Positions 24,523 to 32,986 of a stretch of 49,702 nucleotides of DNA are shown here, piece after piece. This DNA comes from Belnapia mucosa (GTDB lineage Bacteria > Pseudomonadota > Alphaproteobacteria > Acetobacterales > Acetobacteraceae): NCBI RefSeq assembly GCF_016775475.1, contig NZ_JAEUXJ010000023.1, forward strand, positions 1-49,702, given 5' to 3'. Made by a program: the position numbers and the translations under genes. The stretch's first letter is position 1; each line of letters opens with the position of its first letter. The notes below the pieces were generated by a model. It searched no databases and had not been told where the DNA came from. It was given only the letters and a program-made list of their open reading frames with translations.

Positions 24523-25269
24523 ATGAGCCAGTCCACGATCCAGCAGTCGTCCGTCCGCAATGGCTTGCTCGCGGCCCTGGCGCTGGCAGATTGGGCGCAC
24601 CTGGAACCCCACCTCGAGGCCGTCGAACTGCCCTTTGATCAGACCGTGCACGCTGCGGGCGGGCCGGTGGATGCGGTGTTCTTCATCGAAACAGGCATGG
24701 TGTCTGTCCTCGTGACCCTCGAGGACGGGGCGCAGGTCGAGAGCGGCATCGCCGGACCGGAGGGGCTGCTCGGCCTGGCGCTGGTCTTTGGCGACAGCCA
24801 CTCGCTGACCGACGCCAGGGTGCAGCTGGAAGGCACCGCTCTGCGGATCGGCGCGGCGGCATTCCAGGCAGCAATGGACCGGAGCCCTGCTCTGCGGGCG
24901 TTGTTATTGCGCTATGCGCTGGCCTTTCTCGGCCAGGTGACACAGGGCGGGGCCTGCAACGCGCGTCACCCCATCGAAAACCGTTTGGCCCGCTGGCTAT
25001 TGACCGCACACGACCGCGCCGGTGCTGACGAGTTCCCCATGACCCACGAGTTCATGGCGATGATGCTCGGCGTGAACCGTCCGGGCGTGTCCATCGCCGC
25101 TGGCTTACTGAGCCGGGCTGGCCTGATCCGTTACGTACGGGGTCGCATGACCATTACCGACCGTCCTGGCCTCGAAGCCGCCACCTGCGAGTGCTATCAC
25201 ACGGTTCGCCACGAGTACGCCAGGCTGCTGGGTCCTCGCTCGGCAGCGCCAGCGGCATCGGCGGGCTGA
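24523..25269 (+). CDS. Crp/Fnr-family transcriptional regulator
   Basis: A 248-residue regulator. AGGAG precedes the ATG. The cyclic-nucleotide-binding-like barrel spans residues about 15-125 (AVELPFDQTVHAAGGPVDAV, FFIETGMVSVLVTLEDGAQV), ending in a dimer helix. The helix-turn-helix region (about 150-215) includes HPIENRLARWLLTAHDRAGA, TQ-like HEFMAMMLGVNRPGVSIAAG and LLSRAGLIRYVRGRMTITDR. The N-terminal Cys cluster of Fnr and a clear cAMP-binding Arg-Ser pair were not seen, so the signal is unknown. A receiver gene follows 100 bases later on the same strand. Confidence 0.9.
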   Translation: MSQSTIQQSSVRNGLLAALALADWAHLEPHLEAVELPFDQTVHAAGGPVDAVFFIETGMVSVLVTLEDGAQVESGIAGPEGLLGLALVFGDSHSLTDARVQLEGTALRIGAAAFQAAMDRSPALRALLLRYALAFLGQVTQGGACNARHPIENRLARWLLTAHDRAGADEFPMTHEFMAMMLGVNRPGVSIAAGLLSRAGLIRYVRGRMTITDRPGLEAATCECYHTVRHEYARLLGPRSAAPAASAG

Positions 25270-25368
25270 GCAACCGCTTTCTACTCCGTGTTTGGTGTCG
25301 AACAGACAAAGTGACGCCCAGGGTCTTCTATGCGTCAGGGTCGGCCGTGGCTGCCCGCGTCATGAGAG

Positions 25369-25842
25369 ATGACCGCGATGCTGACCGCGAACGACAACCA
25401 AGCCGGTTTACAACATCAGGTCATGCCGCAAAGACGCACCACGCTTCGGGATCGCCGCGTCCTGATTGTCGAGGACGAGGCGCTGCTGACGATGCTGCTT
25501 GAGGATGGCTTGAGCGAGGCGGGAGCGGAGGTCGTAGGCTCCGCCGGAACCGTGTTTGAGGCTCTGCAGATCATCGAGAGAGTGGCCCAGGATGGCGGAT
25601 TGGACGCTGCAGTCCTGGACATCAACCTTGCTGGCGAGTCAGTGACACCAGTTGCTAACCAACTGGCCGCGCTTGGCGTGCCGTTTTTGTTCGCCACGGG
25701 TTACGGCACGGACTGTGACATGGGCGCGCACGCCGCTGCGCCAGTGTTGCATAAACCCTTTGCCACAGAGCGTCTGGTCGCGGTCCTCGAAGCCATTGTG
25801 TCATTCACTCCCGATGGTGCCGGCGCTTTCTGGAGAGATTGA
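25369..25842 (+). CDS. Single-domain response regulator
   Basis: A 157-residue stand-alone receiver with a 30-residue N-terminal tail. Landmarks are RRVLIVEDEALLTMLLEDGL, phosphoacceptor Asp84 in LDAAVLDINLAGESV, PFLFATGYGTDCDMGAHAAA and the Lys in PVLHKPFATERLVAVLEAIV. GAGAG precedes the ATG at 25369; a second ATG three codons later is possible. It follows the Crp-type gene on the same strand. The composition matches the receiver class that partners HWE kinases, but no cognate kinase adjoins it. Confidence 0.9.
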   Translation: MTAMLTANDNQAGLQHQVMPQRRTTLRDRRVLIVEDEALLTMLLEDGLSEAGAEVVGSAGTVFEALQIIERVAQDGGLDAAVLDINLAGESVTPVANQLAALGVPFLFATGYGTDCDMGAHAAAPVLHKPFATERLVAVLEAIVSFTPDGAGAFWRD

Positions 25843-25904
25843 TCCATACTCGCCATTGCAAGCATTCCGACGAGGCAGGGCCGGCTCATTTGCGCCTTGG
25901 GAAC

Positions 25905-25917
25905 TTATCGCATGTGA
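25905..25917 (+). repeat. 13-base motif TTATCGCATGTGA, copy 3
   Basis: An exact copy, 21 bases beyond the stop of dctP. The same motif lies 23 bases beyond the stop of the decayed dctP copy at 34077, so it is part of the duplicated block. Confidence 0.7.
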
Positions 25918-25938
25918 ACGGCAGCAATGAAGTAAGCC

Positions 25939-26979
25939 TTATCTACGGGCGAAGACCCCTAGCACCGGCGCCGCGACCGCGTTCCAGCTCTCGGCGCAGG
26001 CCGCGCCGCAGCGGCGCACCCAGCCCGGCAGCACCGCCGAGGCAAACAGGGCGCGGAGCGCCGCCCTGCCTGCCGCGCTCTCGCCGACGTGCTGTATCCG
26101 GCTCGGCTCGACAGTGCAGCCGACAGTCTGGCCGGTCAGGCAGGCCTCGCCCTCCGCCCGCTGCGCCTCCGCTGCCCGCCACATGGCGCCTTCCATCCGC
26201 TGGATGCCCTCGCGCAGCGGCGCGCGCACCGCTTCCGGCAGGGCCGCCCAGCGGGCCCCATTGGCGGTGAAGAAGGCCATGGACCAGCCGAGCGGCACCG
26301 TCGAGGCATGGCTGGTGACCCGGGTCAGGCCGGTGACGCTGGCCGGCATCGCCCCGGTCACCGCGCAGTCCAGCGCTCCCGCCCGGATGCTGTTGACGAC
26401 CCGTTCGAGCTCCAGCACCACCGGGATGGCGCCGAGCGCGACGATCAGGTCCGACTGGTTGACCGAGGCGACGCGGACCTTTCGGCCAGCCAGGTCGAGC
26501 AAGCTGGCGAAGGGCCGGTTGCAGAACATCACCTGCGGCGCACGGATGAACACCGCCAGCAGCTCGATCCCGTAGCTCTCCTGCATCTGGGCGGCGATCC
26601 GGGGCCGCCACAGGTCGATGGCACGATGCAGACTGACCTCGTCATTGGCGAGCAGGGGCAGGTCGGCGACGCCCCATTCGGGCTCGATAAGGGTGAGGGC
26701 GCGGAGCTCCAGCGTGCCGAAGGTCGCTACCCCATTCCGCATCACCGTCAGCATCTGTTCCGAGGTGACGCCGAGGCTGCTGCCGGCCCGCAGCGCCGCG
26801 GCGGCGCGGCCCCCGGTCAGCGCCGGCACCTCCTGCAGCCAGAAGGGCTGCTCGAGGGTGCGGAACTGCCAGGGCCCGAGGAAGCCGCTGATGACGTCGA
26901 AGCGCAACCGCTCATCAGCTACAGCTGGCGCCGCGAGCGCGAGGCTAAGCGCCACCGCCACCGACTGTCGCAAAGCCAT
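25939..26979 (-). CDS. dctP: TRAP transporter substrate-binding protein (DctP family)
   Basis: A 346-residue periplasmic receptor. The ATG at 26979 follows GGAGAGGAGG and opens a Sec signal peptide (ALRQSVAVALSLALAAPAVA). DctP landmarks are VSLHRAIDLWRPRIAAQMQE, FCNRPFASLLDLAGRKVRVA (the conserved L--L-G-K-R segment), VVLELERVVNSIRAGALDCA (E-x-x-x-x-x-x-G--D pattern) and VPLGWSMAFFTANGARWAAL. No DctQ or DctM membrane genes adjoin it, so it is an orphan receptor; the ligand is probably a carboxylate but is not predictable. Its last 100 codons or so are recognisable as a decayed copy at 34077-34380. Confidence 0.88.
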   Translation of the reverse strand: MALRQSVAVALSLALAAPAVADERLRFDVISGFLGPWQFRTLEQPFWLQEVPALTGGRAAAALRAGSSLGVTSEQMLTVMRNGVATFGTLELRALTLIEPEWGVADLPLLANDEVSLHRAIDLWRPRIAAQMQESYGIELLAVFIRAPQVMFCNRPFASLLDLAGRKVRVASVNQSDLIVALGAIPVVLELERVVNSIRAGALDCAVTGAMPASVTGLTRVTSHASTVPLGWSMAFFTANGARWAALPEAVRAPLREGIQRMEGAMWRAAEAQRAEGEACLTGQTVGCTVEPSRIQHVGESAAGRAALRALFASAVLPGWVRRCGAACAESWNAVAAPVLGVFARR

Positions 26980-27182
26980 GCGCCTCCTCTCCGCTGCCCT
27001 CAACCTTGCGCAACAATAGGAGGAGAACCCGGCAGCGCCATGGAAAATCAGGGCGATACGGATCGCAGGTAGAGGCCTCGGCCCGATTGTGTCCAACCAC
27101 CAGCACAGCATGCCGCTGGTGGCTGCTGCTCAAGTCGGCTTATATTGGTTGGCCGGGTCCGCTCCAAACAAGGAATACCTAG

Positions 27183-27461
27183 ATGCCAATGCGGGCCTAT
27201 CGAGCATCAACTGCGTATGTGGGCGCCCATGTCTCGGCCAACATGTGGCGATGGATCATCATCTCGGCCGTTGTCACGGCCGTGCTGTGGGTTTTGGCCT
27301 GGAAGAACCCGAACTCCAATGTTTGGGCTCACATTCTGGCAGTCTGCGGCATGATCTGCGGCACGCTGCTGATGATCCAGGGCGAGCGTGGCCCCGTGCC
27401 GTCTTCTCCACTCCTAGATGACAAGGTGGAGGTCGTCACCTCGACTACTCCGCAAGCTTGA
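27183..27461 (+). CDS. Small two-helix membrane protein of unknown function
   Basis: A 92-residue protein with AAGGA upstream of the ATG. Two hydrophobic helices are visible, MWRWIIISAVVTAVLWVLAW (about 21-40) and VWAHILAVCGMICGTLLMIQ (about 47-66), joined by the short loop KNPNSN, with a soluble acidic tail. The inner-membrane hairpin prediction is straightforward; no family is recognised. It is divergent from dctP. Confidence 0.55.
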   Translation: MPMRAYRASTAYVGAHVSANMWRWIIISAVVTAVLWVLAWKNPNSNVWAHILAVCGMICGTLLMIQGERGPVPSSPLLDDKVEVVTSTTPQA

Positions 27462-27474
27462 TCCGAAAGCCGCG

Positions 27475-27558
27475 GAAGATGTGGCGCTCGTAGAGGTCGT
27501 GGCGGTCCACCTGGGGGTGCAGGTGCCGGAAGCACCGAGCGACGATAGGCCGAGCTAA
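27475..27558 (+). pseudogene. C-terminal remnant of a paralogue of the gene at 35274
   Basis: Read in frame, 27 codons give EDVALVEVVAVHLGVQVPEA then PSDDRPS and a TAA. The intact gene at 35274-35582 ends GDVALLEATAARLGVQVRDP then ARDDWPS and TAA, and the following bases (CCGAGCTAACCAGCG) are shared too. No start or N-terminal part remains. It is the counterpart of the intact gene in the duplicated block and overlaps the marR stop by 4 bases. Confidence 0.7.
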
Positions 27559-27902
27559 CCAGCGTCGCTGCGGGTTGCCTTCAGCGCTGCCTTGAGCCGC
27601 TCCATCATCTCGGCGCCGGCCGCGGTGCGGACCGCGATGACGCTGCGTCGATCTTCGGGCTCCTCTTCCCGGCGGATCAGCTCGAACAACACCAGCCGAT
27701 CCATGCCGCGAGTGACGGCGGGCTTGCTGATACGAAGGTGGGCGGCCAGACCACGGACGGTCTGCGGCTCGTCGGTCAGGTAGACCATCAGCAGGATGGC
27801 GATCTGCCGCATGGTAAGGTCCGCATCCTCGCGGCGCACCTCGGATAGGAGTGCCCCGTGGATAACGCTCAGGAGTTCGTCTGTGGAAAGCGTCTTACTC
27901 AT
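27555..27902 (-). CDS. MarR-family transcriptional regulator
   Basis: A 115-residue winged-helix regulator. The ATG at 27902 (MSKTLSTDELLSVIHGALLS) is chosen because the fold starts there and GGAGG lies upstream, though 12 bases away; the frame stays open upstream. The DNA-binding part reads LTMRQIAILLMVYLTDEPQT, VRGLAAHLRISKPAVTRGMD and RLVLFELIRREEEPEDRRSV, with the DRR wing typical of MarR. It is shorter than usual at both ends. The regulated gene is not obvious; the neighbouring small gene at 28093 is on the same strand. Confidence 0.85.
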   Translation of the reverse strand: MSKTLSTDELLSVIHGALLSEVRREDADLTMRQIAILLMVYLTDEPQTVRGLAAHLRISKPAVTRGMDRLVLFELIRREEEPEDRRSVIAVRTAAGAEMMERLKAALKATRSDAG

Positions 27903-28092
27903 GGAGTGATGGCGCCTCCGGCACCGCTGACAAGCGAGTTCATCCGTCGCAGCCGCTTTACTCTTTAAAAGAAATTCGCAACAAACGGCCGAGGCTGCCA
28001 GGTCCAGCGGGGGCTGCAATATAACCACCCGCTTCTTCACCGCACCGAGCATGAGCCCAACAGAGGCCGTTGTCGGGGGATGTGGCGAGCCT

Positions 28093-28299
28093 CTACCTGC
28101 CTGCGGGTGCGGTAAGGGCTGGGGGCGCCAATACGCTGCTCAGCACCACAACCTCCATGGACCGCGCGTCGGAAAGCGGTCGCTCGCGCCCGGTCACCAG
28201 CCACTGGCACCACTCGGACTGCCACTGAGCGACCTCGGGTTCCTGACCACCAATGCTGATCCAGTAGAACCCAGCCTCGCGATCGTCGGGGTCGATCAT
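28093..28299 (-). CDS. Small conserved-looking hypothetical protein
   Basis: A 68-residue protein with an excellent ribosome site (GGGAGG, 6 bases spacing) before the ATG at 28299. It reads MIDPDDREAGFYWISIGGQE, PEVAQWQSEWCQWLVTGRER and PLSDARSMEVVVLSSVLAPP. The compact acidic and tryptophan-rich sequence looks real. I know no function for it. Confidence 0.6.
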   Translation of the reverse strand: MIDPDDREAGFYWISIGGQEPEVAQWQSEWCQWLVTGRERPLSDARSMEVVVLSSVLAPPALTAPAGR

Positions 28300-28502
28300 G
28301 AGCCACCTCCCGACACAGCTACGCGCAAGTAGGTGGCGAGTTGTCGCTTCCGTTACATAAAGGGGCAGGATGCAGAATGTGTGGGTCGGATAACGGCACT
28401 CAATGCCGACCTTCTCTGGGCAGATCCAGATGACCTGAAGTGCATGAGCGCTCGGGCTTGGTCGACGACGGGCGACGTTGGTAGGGACAGGACGGCGGCG
28501 GC

Positions 28503-29258
28503 ATGACCGGGGCGAACTGGGAGACGAAGCCGGACGGCAAGCCGGGGTGGCAGCAGTTCTTCCTCGCCGCCGGCTACAACACCTACGTCTCGGACGCGGT
28601 CGAGCGGGGGCGCTCCGGCTGGTCACGCTTCCCCGAGATCTACAAGGGTGAGCCGCTGTTCCGCACGAAGAGGGAAGCCTGGGAGCTGTTCCGTTTCGGC
28701 CCGGCCGGGAGCTGGAGCGGGGAGGCGGCCCAACGTCGTCCCTTCGAGGACCAGCAGTTCCCGCTCGAGGCGTTCGACCAGTTCGCCAAGCAGATGGTGC
28801 CACGCTGGGTGACGAACGACGCCGCTACCCAGGCCGCCTACGACGCCCTGGTCAAGCGCGTCGGCCCCTGCATTCTTGTGGTGCACAGCCAGAGCGGCAA
28901 GTTTGGATATACGGCGGCCCTCAATAATCCCGACCTCGTCAAGGCGCTGATCGTGGTCGAGCCGTCCGGGGCCCCGAACCCGGAGAAAGTCGAGGCCGCA
29001 CGGATCAAAGGCGTGCCGCAGCTCGTAATCTGGGGCGACTACCTCGACCGGGTGCCATTCTGGACCAACCTGCTCAGGGCGAACGAGCGCTGGCGAGACG
29101 CGGTGACGGCCGCTGGCGGAGAGATCGAGTGGCTCGACCTTCCCGAGGTAGGTGTGCGAGGCAACAGCCACATGCTGATGATGGACCACAACTCGGACGA
29201 GGTTGCGCAGCTGATCCACGCCTGGATCGGCAAGCAAGGCTTTTGGGACACGCGGTAA
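28503..29258 (+). pseudogene. Alpha/beta hydrolase lacking its N-terminus
   Basis: The 251-codon frame opens with MTGANWETKPDGKPGWQQFF, which in intact relatives follows the oxyanion-hole HGGG segment. Here the upstream codons read QDGGG after a TAG at 28482, so the signal peptide and first strands (about 70 residues expected) are missing. The rest is well kept: nucleophile Ser in ILVVHSQSGKFGYTAALNNP, VEPSGAPNPEKVEAARIKGV, and the catalytic His in GVRGNSHMLMMDHNSDEVAQ. No ribosome site precedes the ATG. It is most likely an inactive 5'-truncated gene, though a shortened protein is possible. Confidence 0.65.
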
Positions 29259-29265
29259 GGGCGAC

Positions 29266-29278
29266 TTATCGCGTGTGA
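29266..29278 (+). repeat. 13-base motif, copy 4 (TTATCGCGTGTGA)
   Basis: One mismatch to the consensus. It lies 8 bases after the stop of the truncated hydrolase and is preceded by GGGCGAC, as copy 2 is. Confidence 0.6.
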
Positions 29279-29419
29279 CGCGAAGCTTGCGCATTCGTGT
29301 AGCGAGCGCTGGCTGGCGGTGCAGCCGCACTACGACGCCTCCTGAGGCGGACAGCGCCGAGGCCTTTCTAGAGGCAGCGCCTGTTGCGGTCGGCAACAGC
29401 GGCGCGCCATACCGCGCGA

Positions 29420-29576
29420 CAGCAAGCCCTGGATGAGCTTCGGCATCCAGCAGGCGACCGACCCGCCGAGTTTCCGCAGCGAGCACTGGATCAGCAGCTT
29501 CTGGCCGCGCGGTGCCCGCCCCGGCAAGCTGATGACGGAAGGCCGCTACGCGTCGGCGGTGCTGGATCACCTATAG
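29420..29576 (+). pseudogene. Unidentified C-terminal gene remnant
   Basis: A frame ending in TAG at 29576 reads DSKPWMSFGIQQATDPPSFR, SEHWISSFWPRGARPGKLMT and EGRYASAVLDHL, with clear coding composition but no start codon or ribosome site. The family was not recognised. It sits in an otherwise gene-free stretch (29279-29820). Confidence 0.35.
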
Positions 29577-29820
29577 TCCCGCGGCCACGTGGCTGAGACG
29601 GGTGGCGAATGGCCCGAGGGGCAGCTCACGGGCGGGGGGCGAATAGCCAAATCCTCGCCGACACCAATCCTCGCGGCATGCGGGCTAGGACGTCTGGCGG
29701 GCAGGCGCACTGCTCACGCAGATGTTAAAACCCATCGCTGTTCGGCGACGCTTCCGTTATAATATGGCCGTGGGCTCGCAACGACCCAAACTGTCCCCAG
29801 CAGGGTCTCGAGCCCACGCC

Positions 29821-30174
29821 ATGCATGCTACGACGATTGCCCGCCGATCCGCTTGGGTGCCGCTGCTGCCTGCCGCCCTGCTATTGATGGCGAGCCTATT
29901 CGGCATCATGGCCGTTGGCCTAATGCCGCGGACGGGAGCAACCCAGTATGCGGTGCTCGGCCCGCCCTGGCTTGGGCCGGGACGCATGCTCGCATTAGTT
30001 GATGAAGCGGGCGGAATTCTACTCGATAGTGGGGGATGGCATAACGTCGTCATCGCCCGTTCCGACGACCCTGGCTTCGCGGCGGCGCTTTACCGCGCCG
30101 GGGCCTGGCTTGTGCTGGATGCCGTGCGGCTGCGCGGCTGCCTCGGTGGCGCAAAGGACTCCATTGATGGATGA
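29821..30174 (+). CDS. Small membrane-anchored protein, first gene of a signalling operon
   Basis: A 117-residue protein. The ATG at 29821 opens a short basic segment and one hydrophobic helix (WVPLLPAALLLMASLFGIMA), so most of the protein is predicted periplasmic. That part, PPWLGPGRMLALVDEAGGIL, LDSGGWHNVVIARSDDPGFA and AALYRAGAWLVLDAVRLRGC, looks folded. It overlaps the hybrid kinase start by 8 bases, which implies coupled translation and a possible role as sensor or accessory protein for that kinase. The ribosome site is weak and upstream in-frame starts exist. Confidence 0.6.
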   Translation: MHATTIARRSAWVPLLPAALLLMASLFGIMAVGLMPRTGATQYAVLGPPWLGPGRMLALVDEAGGILLDSGGWHNVVIARSDDPGFAAALYRAGAWLVLDAVRLRGCLGGAKDSIDG

Positions 30175-32986
30175 GCTTGATCGGCTGCGGCGCCGCTTCG
30201 GAGCCGTGCTCCTGTCGCTGCTCTGGCTGCATGCGCCGGTAATGGCGCTCATCGCCCTTGCATTGGGGCGCCCAGCCCTGCCGGCTGCGCTTGCCAGTGC
30301 TGCAATGGCGGCGCTGGTGCACCTCAGTTGGGCCTCTCAACGCAGCGAGCCGGCAACACGTTATCTCTCGGCCATTGCGCTAATCGGGCAGCCGGCGCTC
30401 CTCGTCTATCTGCTTGCGGGGCACCCGTGGCAGATGGACATGCATATGTACTTCTTTGCCGCGCTTGCCCTGTTGATCGGCTGGTGCGACTGGCGGGTGG
30501 TGATGGTCGCCGCGGTGACCGTCGCGCTGCACCATTTGATGCTGAATTTCGTTGTTCCTTCCGCTGTCTTCCCAAGCGGGGCCGATCTCAACCGCGTCTG
30601 GCTGCATGGCGCGATCGTCGCTTTCCAGACCGCCGTGCTGGTCTGGCTGGCGAACCGCCTCGTGCAGACCTTCGCGCGAGTCGGGGCAATGAGCGCCGAG
30701 ATCATGCGCACCAACGAGACGTTGGAGCTGCGCGTCGCGGCGCGCACGCGCGAAGCGGAGGCGGCGAACATGGCGAAAAGCATGTTTCTCGCCAATATGA
30801 GCCACGAGATCCGTACGCCGATGAACGCCATCCTCGGCTTCAGCCACTTGGCGTTGCAAGCCGAGCTGACGCCGAAGCAACGCGACTTCCTGCTGAAGAT
30901 CAAGACGGCGAGCGGCACATTGCTTGGCCTGATCAACGACATCCTGGATTTTTCCAAGATTGAGGCAGGCAAGCTGAGCCTTGAGACGGTACCCTTCGAC
31001 CTGCGCCAGTCGCTGGACAGCGTCATTGGCATCGCCGCCGACCGGGCGGAAGAGAAGGACATTGCGCTCCGCGTCCGGATCGATCCCGCGGTGCCGCAGC
31101 AATTGCTGGGTGATTCCCTCCGGCTCGGCCAAGTGATCCTCAATCTCCTGACCAACGCAGTGAAATTCACCGATCGCGGCGAAATCGCACTCGCCATCGG
31201 CAGCCGGCCGGGTCCGGAGGACAGTCTGCTGCTTGAGGTGGCGATAACGGATACCGGCATTGGTATGACCGAGGAAGAACGGGCGCGGCTCTTCCGTCCG
31301 TTTACCCAGGCGGACAGCTCCACGACCCGCCGTTTCGGCGGCACCGGTCTCGGTCTCGCTATCAGCCGGCAACTGGTGGAGATGATGGGCGGCCAAATCG
31401 AGGTGGAGAGCCGCCCGGGCCAGGGCAGCCGCTTCCATTTCACGGCGCGGCTCCGCGTAGCCGCCACGTCGGCTGCGCCCGAATCTCTGCCGCAGGAAGA
31501 GCTGCAGCGCCTCCGCGTCCTGATCGTCGACGATAATCCTGCCTCGCGCGAAGTATTGCAGGCAATCTTCGCTGGCTGGTCGGTTCCCGTCGATCTAGCA
31601 GCCTCGGCCGCGGAGGGCCTTAGCGCCATGGAAACGCGGGCGGCGCAGGGTGAGCCCTATGACCTCGTGCTACTCGATTGGAAGATGCCCGGCATGGACG
31701 GCATCGAGGCGGCCCGCCGCATTCGCGAAGACAGCCGCTTCGGCGCGTCCCCCGCAGTCATGCTGGTTTCCGCCCATGGCCGGCAGGAGGTGCTGGCCGA
31801 GGCGCAGACCGCTGGCATAGCCGCCTTCCTGGTGAAGCCCGTCGATCCCGGGATAATCCAAGATGTCATCCACTCCCTTTTTTCCAGCCGCGCCCGAGTA
31901 CAGCCGAGCCGGGTCGTTGCCCAGATAGAAGCATCGCGCAAGGTCGCGCCGGCGCTACGCGGCAGTCAGGTGCTGCTGGCGGAGGACAATGAGATCAATC
32001 GGGACGTGGCGGTGGAGCTGCTGGGCGACGCCGGCCTTCATGTAGAGATCGCCGAGAACGGCCGTGTGGCAGTAGAGAAGGTACTCGCCGCGGGGGGCCG
32101 CTTCGCGGCGGTGCTAATGGACGTGCAGATGCCGGAGATGGACGGCATCGAGGCGACGCTCGCAATCCGTCGCAACTTCGATGCCGAGCAGCTTCCGATC
32201 ATTGCCATGACCGCGCATGCCTATGCGCAGGAGAGGCAACGCTGCCTGGATGCCGGGATGAACGACCACATCGCCAAGCCGGTCGATCCCGCCCTGCTGA
32301 TCGCGGCGCTGGACCGTTGGCTGAAACCATCGGCGGCTGACCAGGCGCCGGTCACGCCCGCGACGGCACCTGTCGCGCAGGATGGGCTGCCCAACAGCCT
32401 GCCGCCCTTCGACCTGGCCGCCGCGCTCGACCGGCTCAACGGAAAGCGTGCGCTCCTGCGGAAGCTGATTGTGGATTTCGGGACGCGCTTCGCCGGAACC
32501 GTGACGGAGCTGCGGCAGGCCTTTGGTAGGGGAGAGTGGCAGGACGCGCGCCGTGTCGCCCATACACTGAGAGGCGTTGCCGGATCACTTGAGATCCGCG
32601 ATGTGGCCGAAGCTGCGCGTCTGCTGGAGGACGCGGCCCATGCTCAGCGGCCCGACGGGATCGAGGCGCTCCTCGTCCGGCTGGAGCAGGCGATGGAGCC
32701 AGCCCTTGCTGCAGCACGGGGGCTGGTCCCGCCTACCGGCCCGGCTGCAGCCGCCGAGCCCGCCAACGCGGCGGCGCTCCAACCAATCATCGCCGAGTTG
32801 CGCGGGCTACTGCAGCGCCGGAGCCTGCGTGCGCGGAAGACGCTGGAGGTGCTGGAAGCGGCGTTCGCCAGCTCATCAGAGCTTGGACCGCTGAAGGAGG
32901 CGGTGGCAGTGCTCGACTTCAACCGGGCGATCTGCTTGCTTGACGGGCTGGCCTCCTCGCCTGCCGTCACCGAGGAGTTGTCATGA
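30167..32986 (+). CDS. Hybrid histidine kinase with membrane sensor, two receivers and Hpt
   Basis: A 939-residue multi-step phosphorelay kinase. ATG at 30167 is chosen for its overlap with the upstream gene. Residues about 10-170 hold several membrane helices (LLSLLWLHAPVMALIALALG; MYFFAALALLIGWCDWRVVM). The HisKA dimer has phospho-His213 in FLANMSHEIRTPMNAILGFS. The ATPase domain has the N box (NLLTNAVKFTD), DTGIGM and GTGLGLAIS. Receiver 1 has Asp504 in LVLLDWKMPGMDG, receiver 2 Asp652 in AVLMDVQMPEMDG, and the C-terminal Hpt has His799 in RRVAHTLRGVAGSLE. All phosphorelay residues are present. It overlaps the receiver-GGDEF gene by 4 bases, the likely output. Confidence 0.93.
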   Translation: MDELDRLRRRFGAVLLSLLWLHAPVMALIALALGRPALPAALASAAMAALVHLSWASQRSEPATRYLSAIALIGQPALLVYLLAGHPWQMDMHMYFFAALALLIGWCDWRVVMVAAVTVALHHLMLNFVVPSAVFPSGADLNRVWLHGAIVAFQTAVLVWLANRLVQTFARVGAMSAEIMRTNETLELRVAARTREAEAANMAKSMFLANMSHEIRTPMNAILGFSHLALQAELTPKQRDFLLKIKTASGTLLGLINDILDFSKIEAGKLSLETVPFDLRQSLDSVIGIAADRAEEKDIALRVRIDPAVPQQLLGDSLRLGQVILNLLTNAVKFTDRGEIALAIGSRPGPEDSLLLEVAITDTGIGMTEEERARLFRPFTQADSSTTRRFGGTGLGLAISRQLVEMMGGQIEVESRPGQGSRFHFTARLRVAATSAAPESLPQEELQRLRVLIVDDNPASREVLQAIFAGWSVPVDLAASAAEGLSAMETRAAQGEPYDLVLLDWKMPGMDGIEAARRIREDSRFGASPAVMLVSAHGRQEVLAEAQTAGIAAFLVKPVDPGIIQDVIHSLFSSRARVQPSRVVAQIEASRKVAPALRGSQVLLAEDNEINRDVAVELLGDAGLHVEIAENGRVAVEKVLAAGGRFAAVLMDVQMPEMDGIEATLAIRRNFDAEQLPIIAMTAHAYAQERQRCLDAGMNDHIAKPVDPALLIAALDRWLKPSAADQAPVTPATAPVAQDGLPNSLPPFDLAAALDRLNGKRALLRKLIVDFGTRFAGTVTELRQAFGRGEWQDARRVAHTLRGVAGSLEIRDVAEAARLLEDAAHAQRPDGIEALLVRLEQAMEPALAAARGLVPPTGPAAAAEPANAAALQPIIAELRGLLQRRSLRARKTLEVLEAAFASSSELGPLKEAVAVLDFNRAICLLDGLASSPAVTEELS

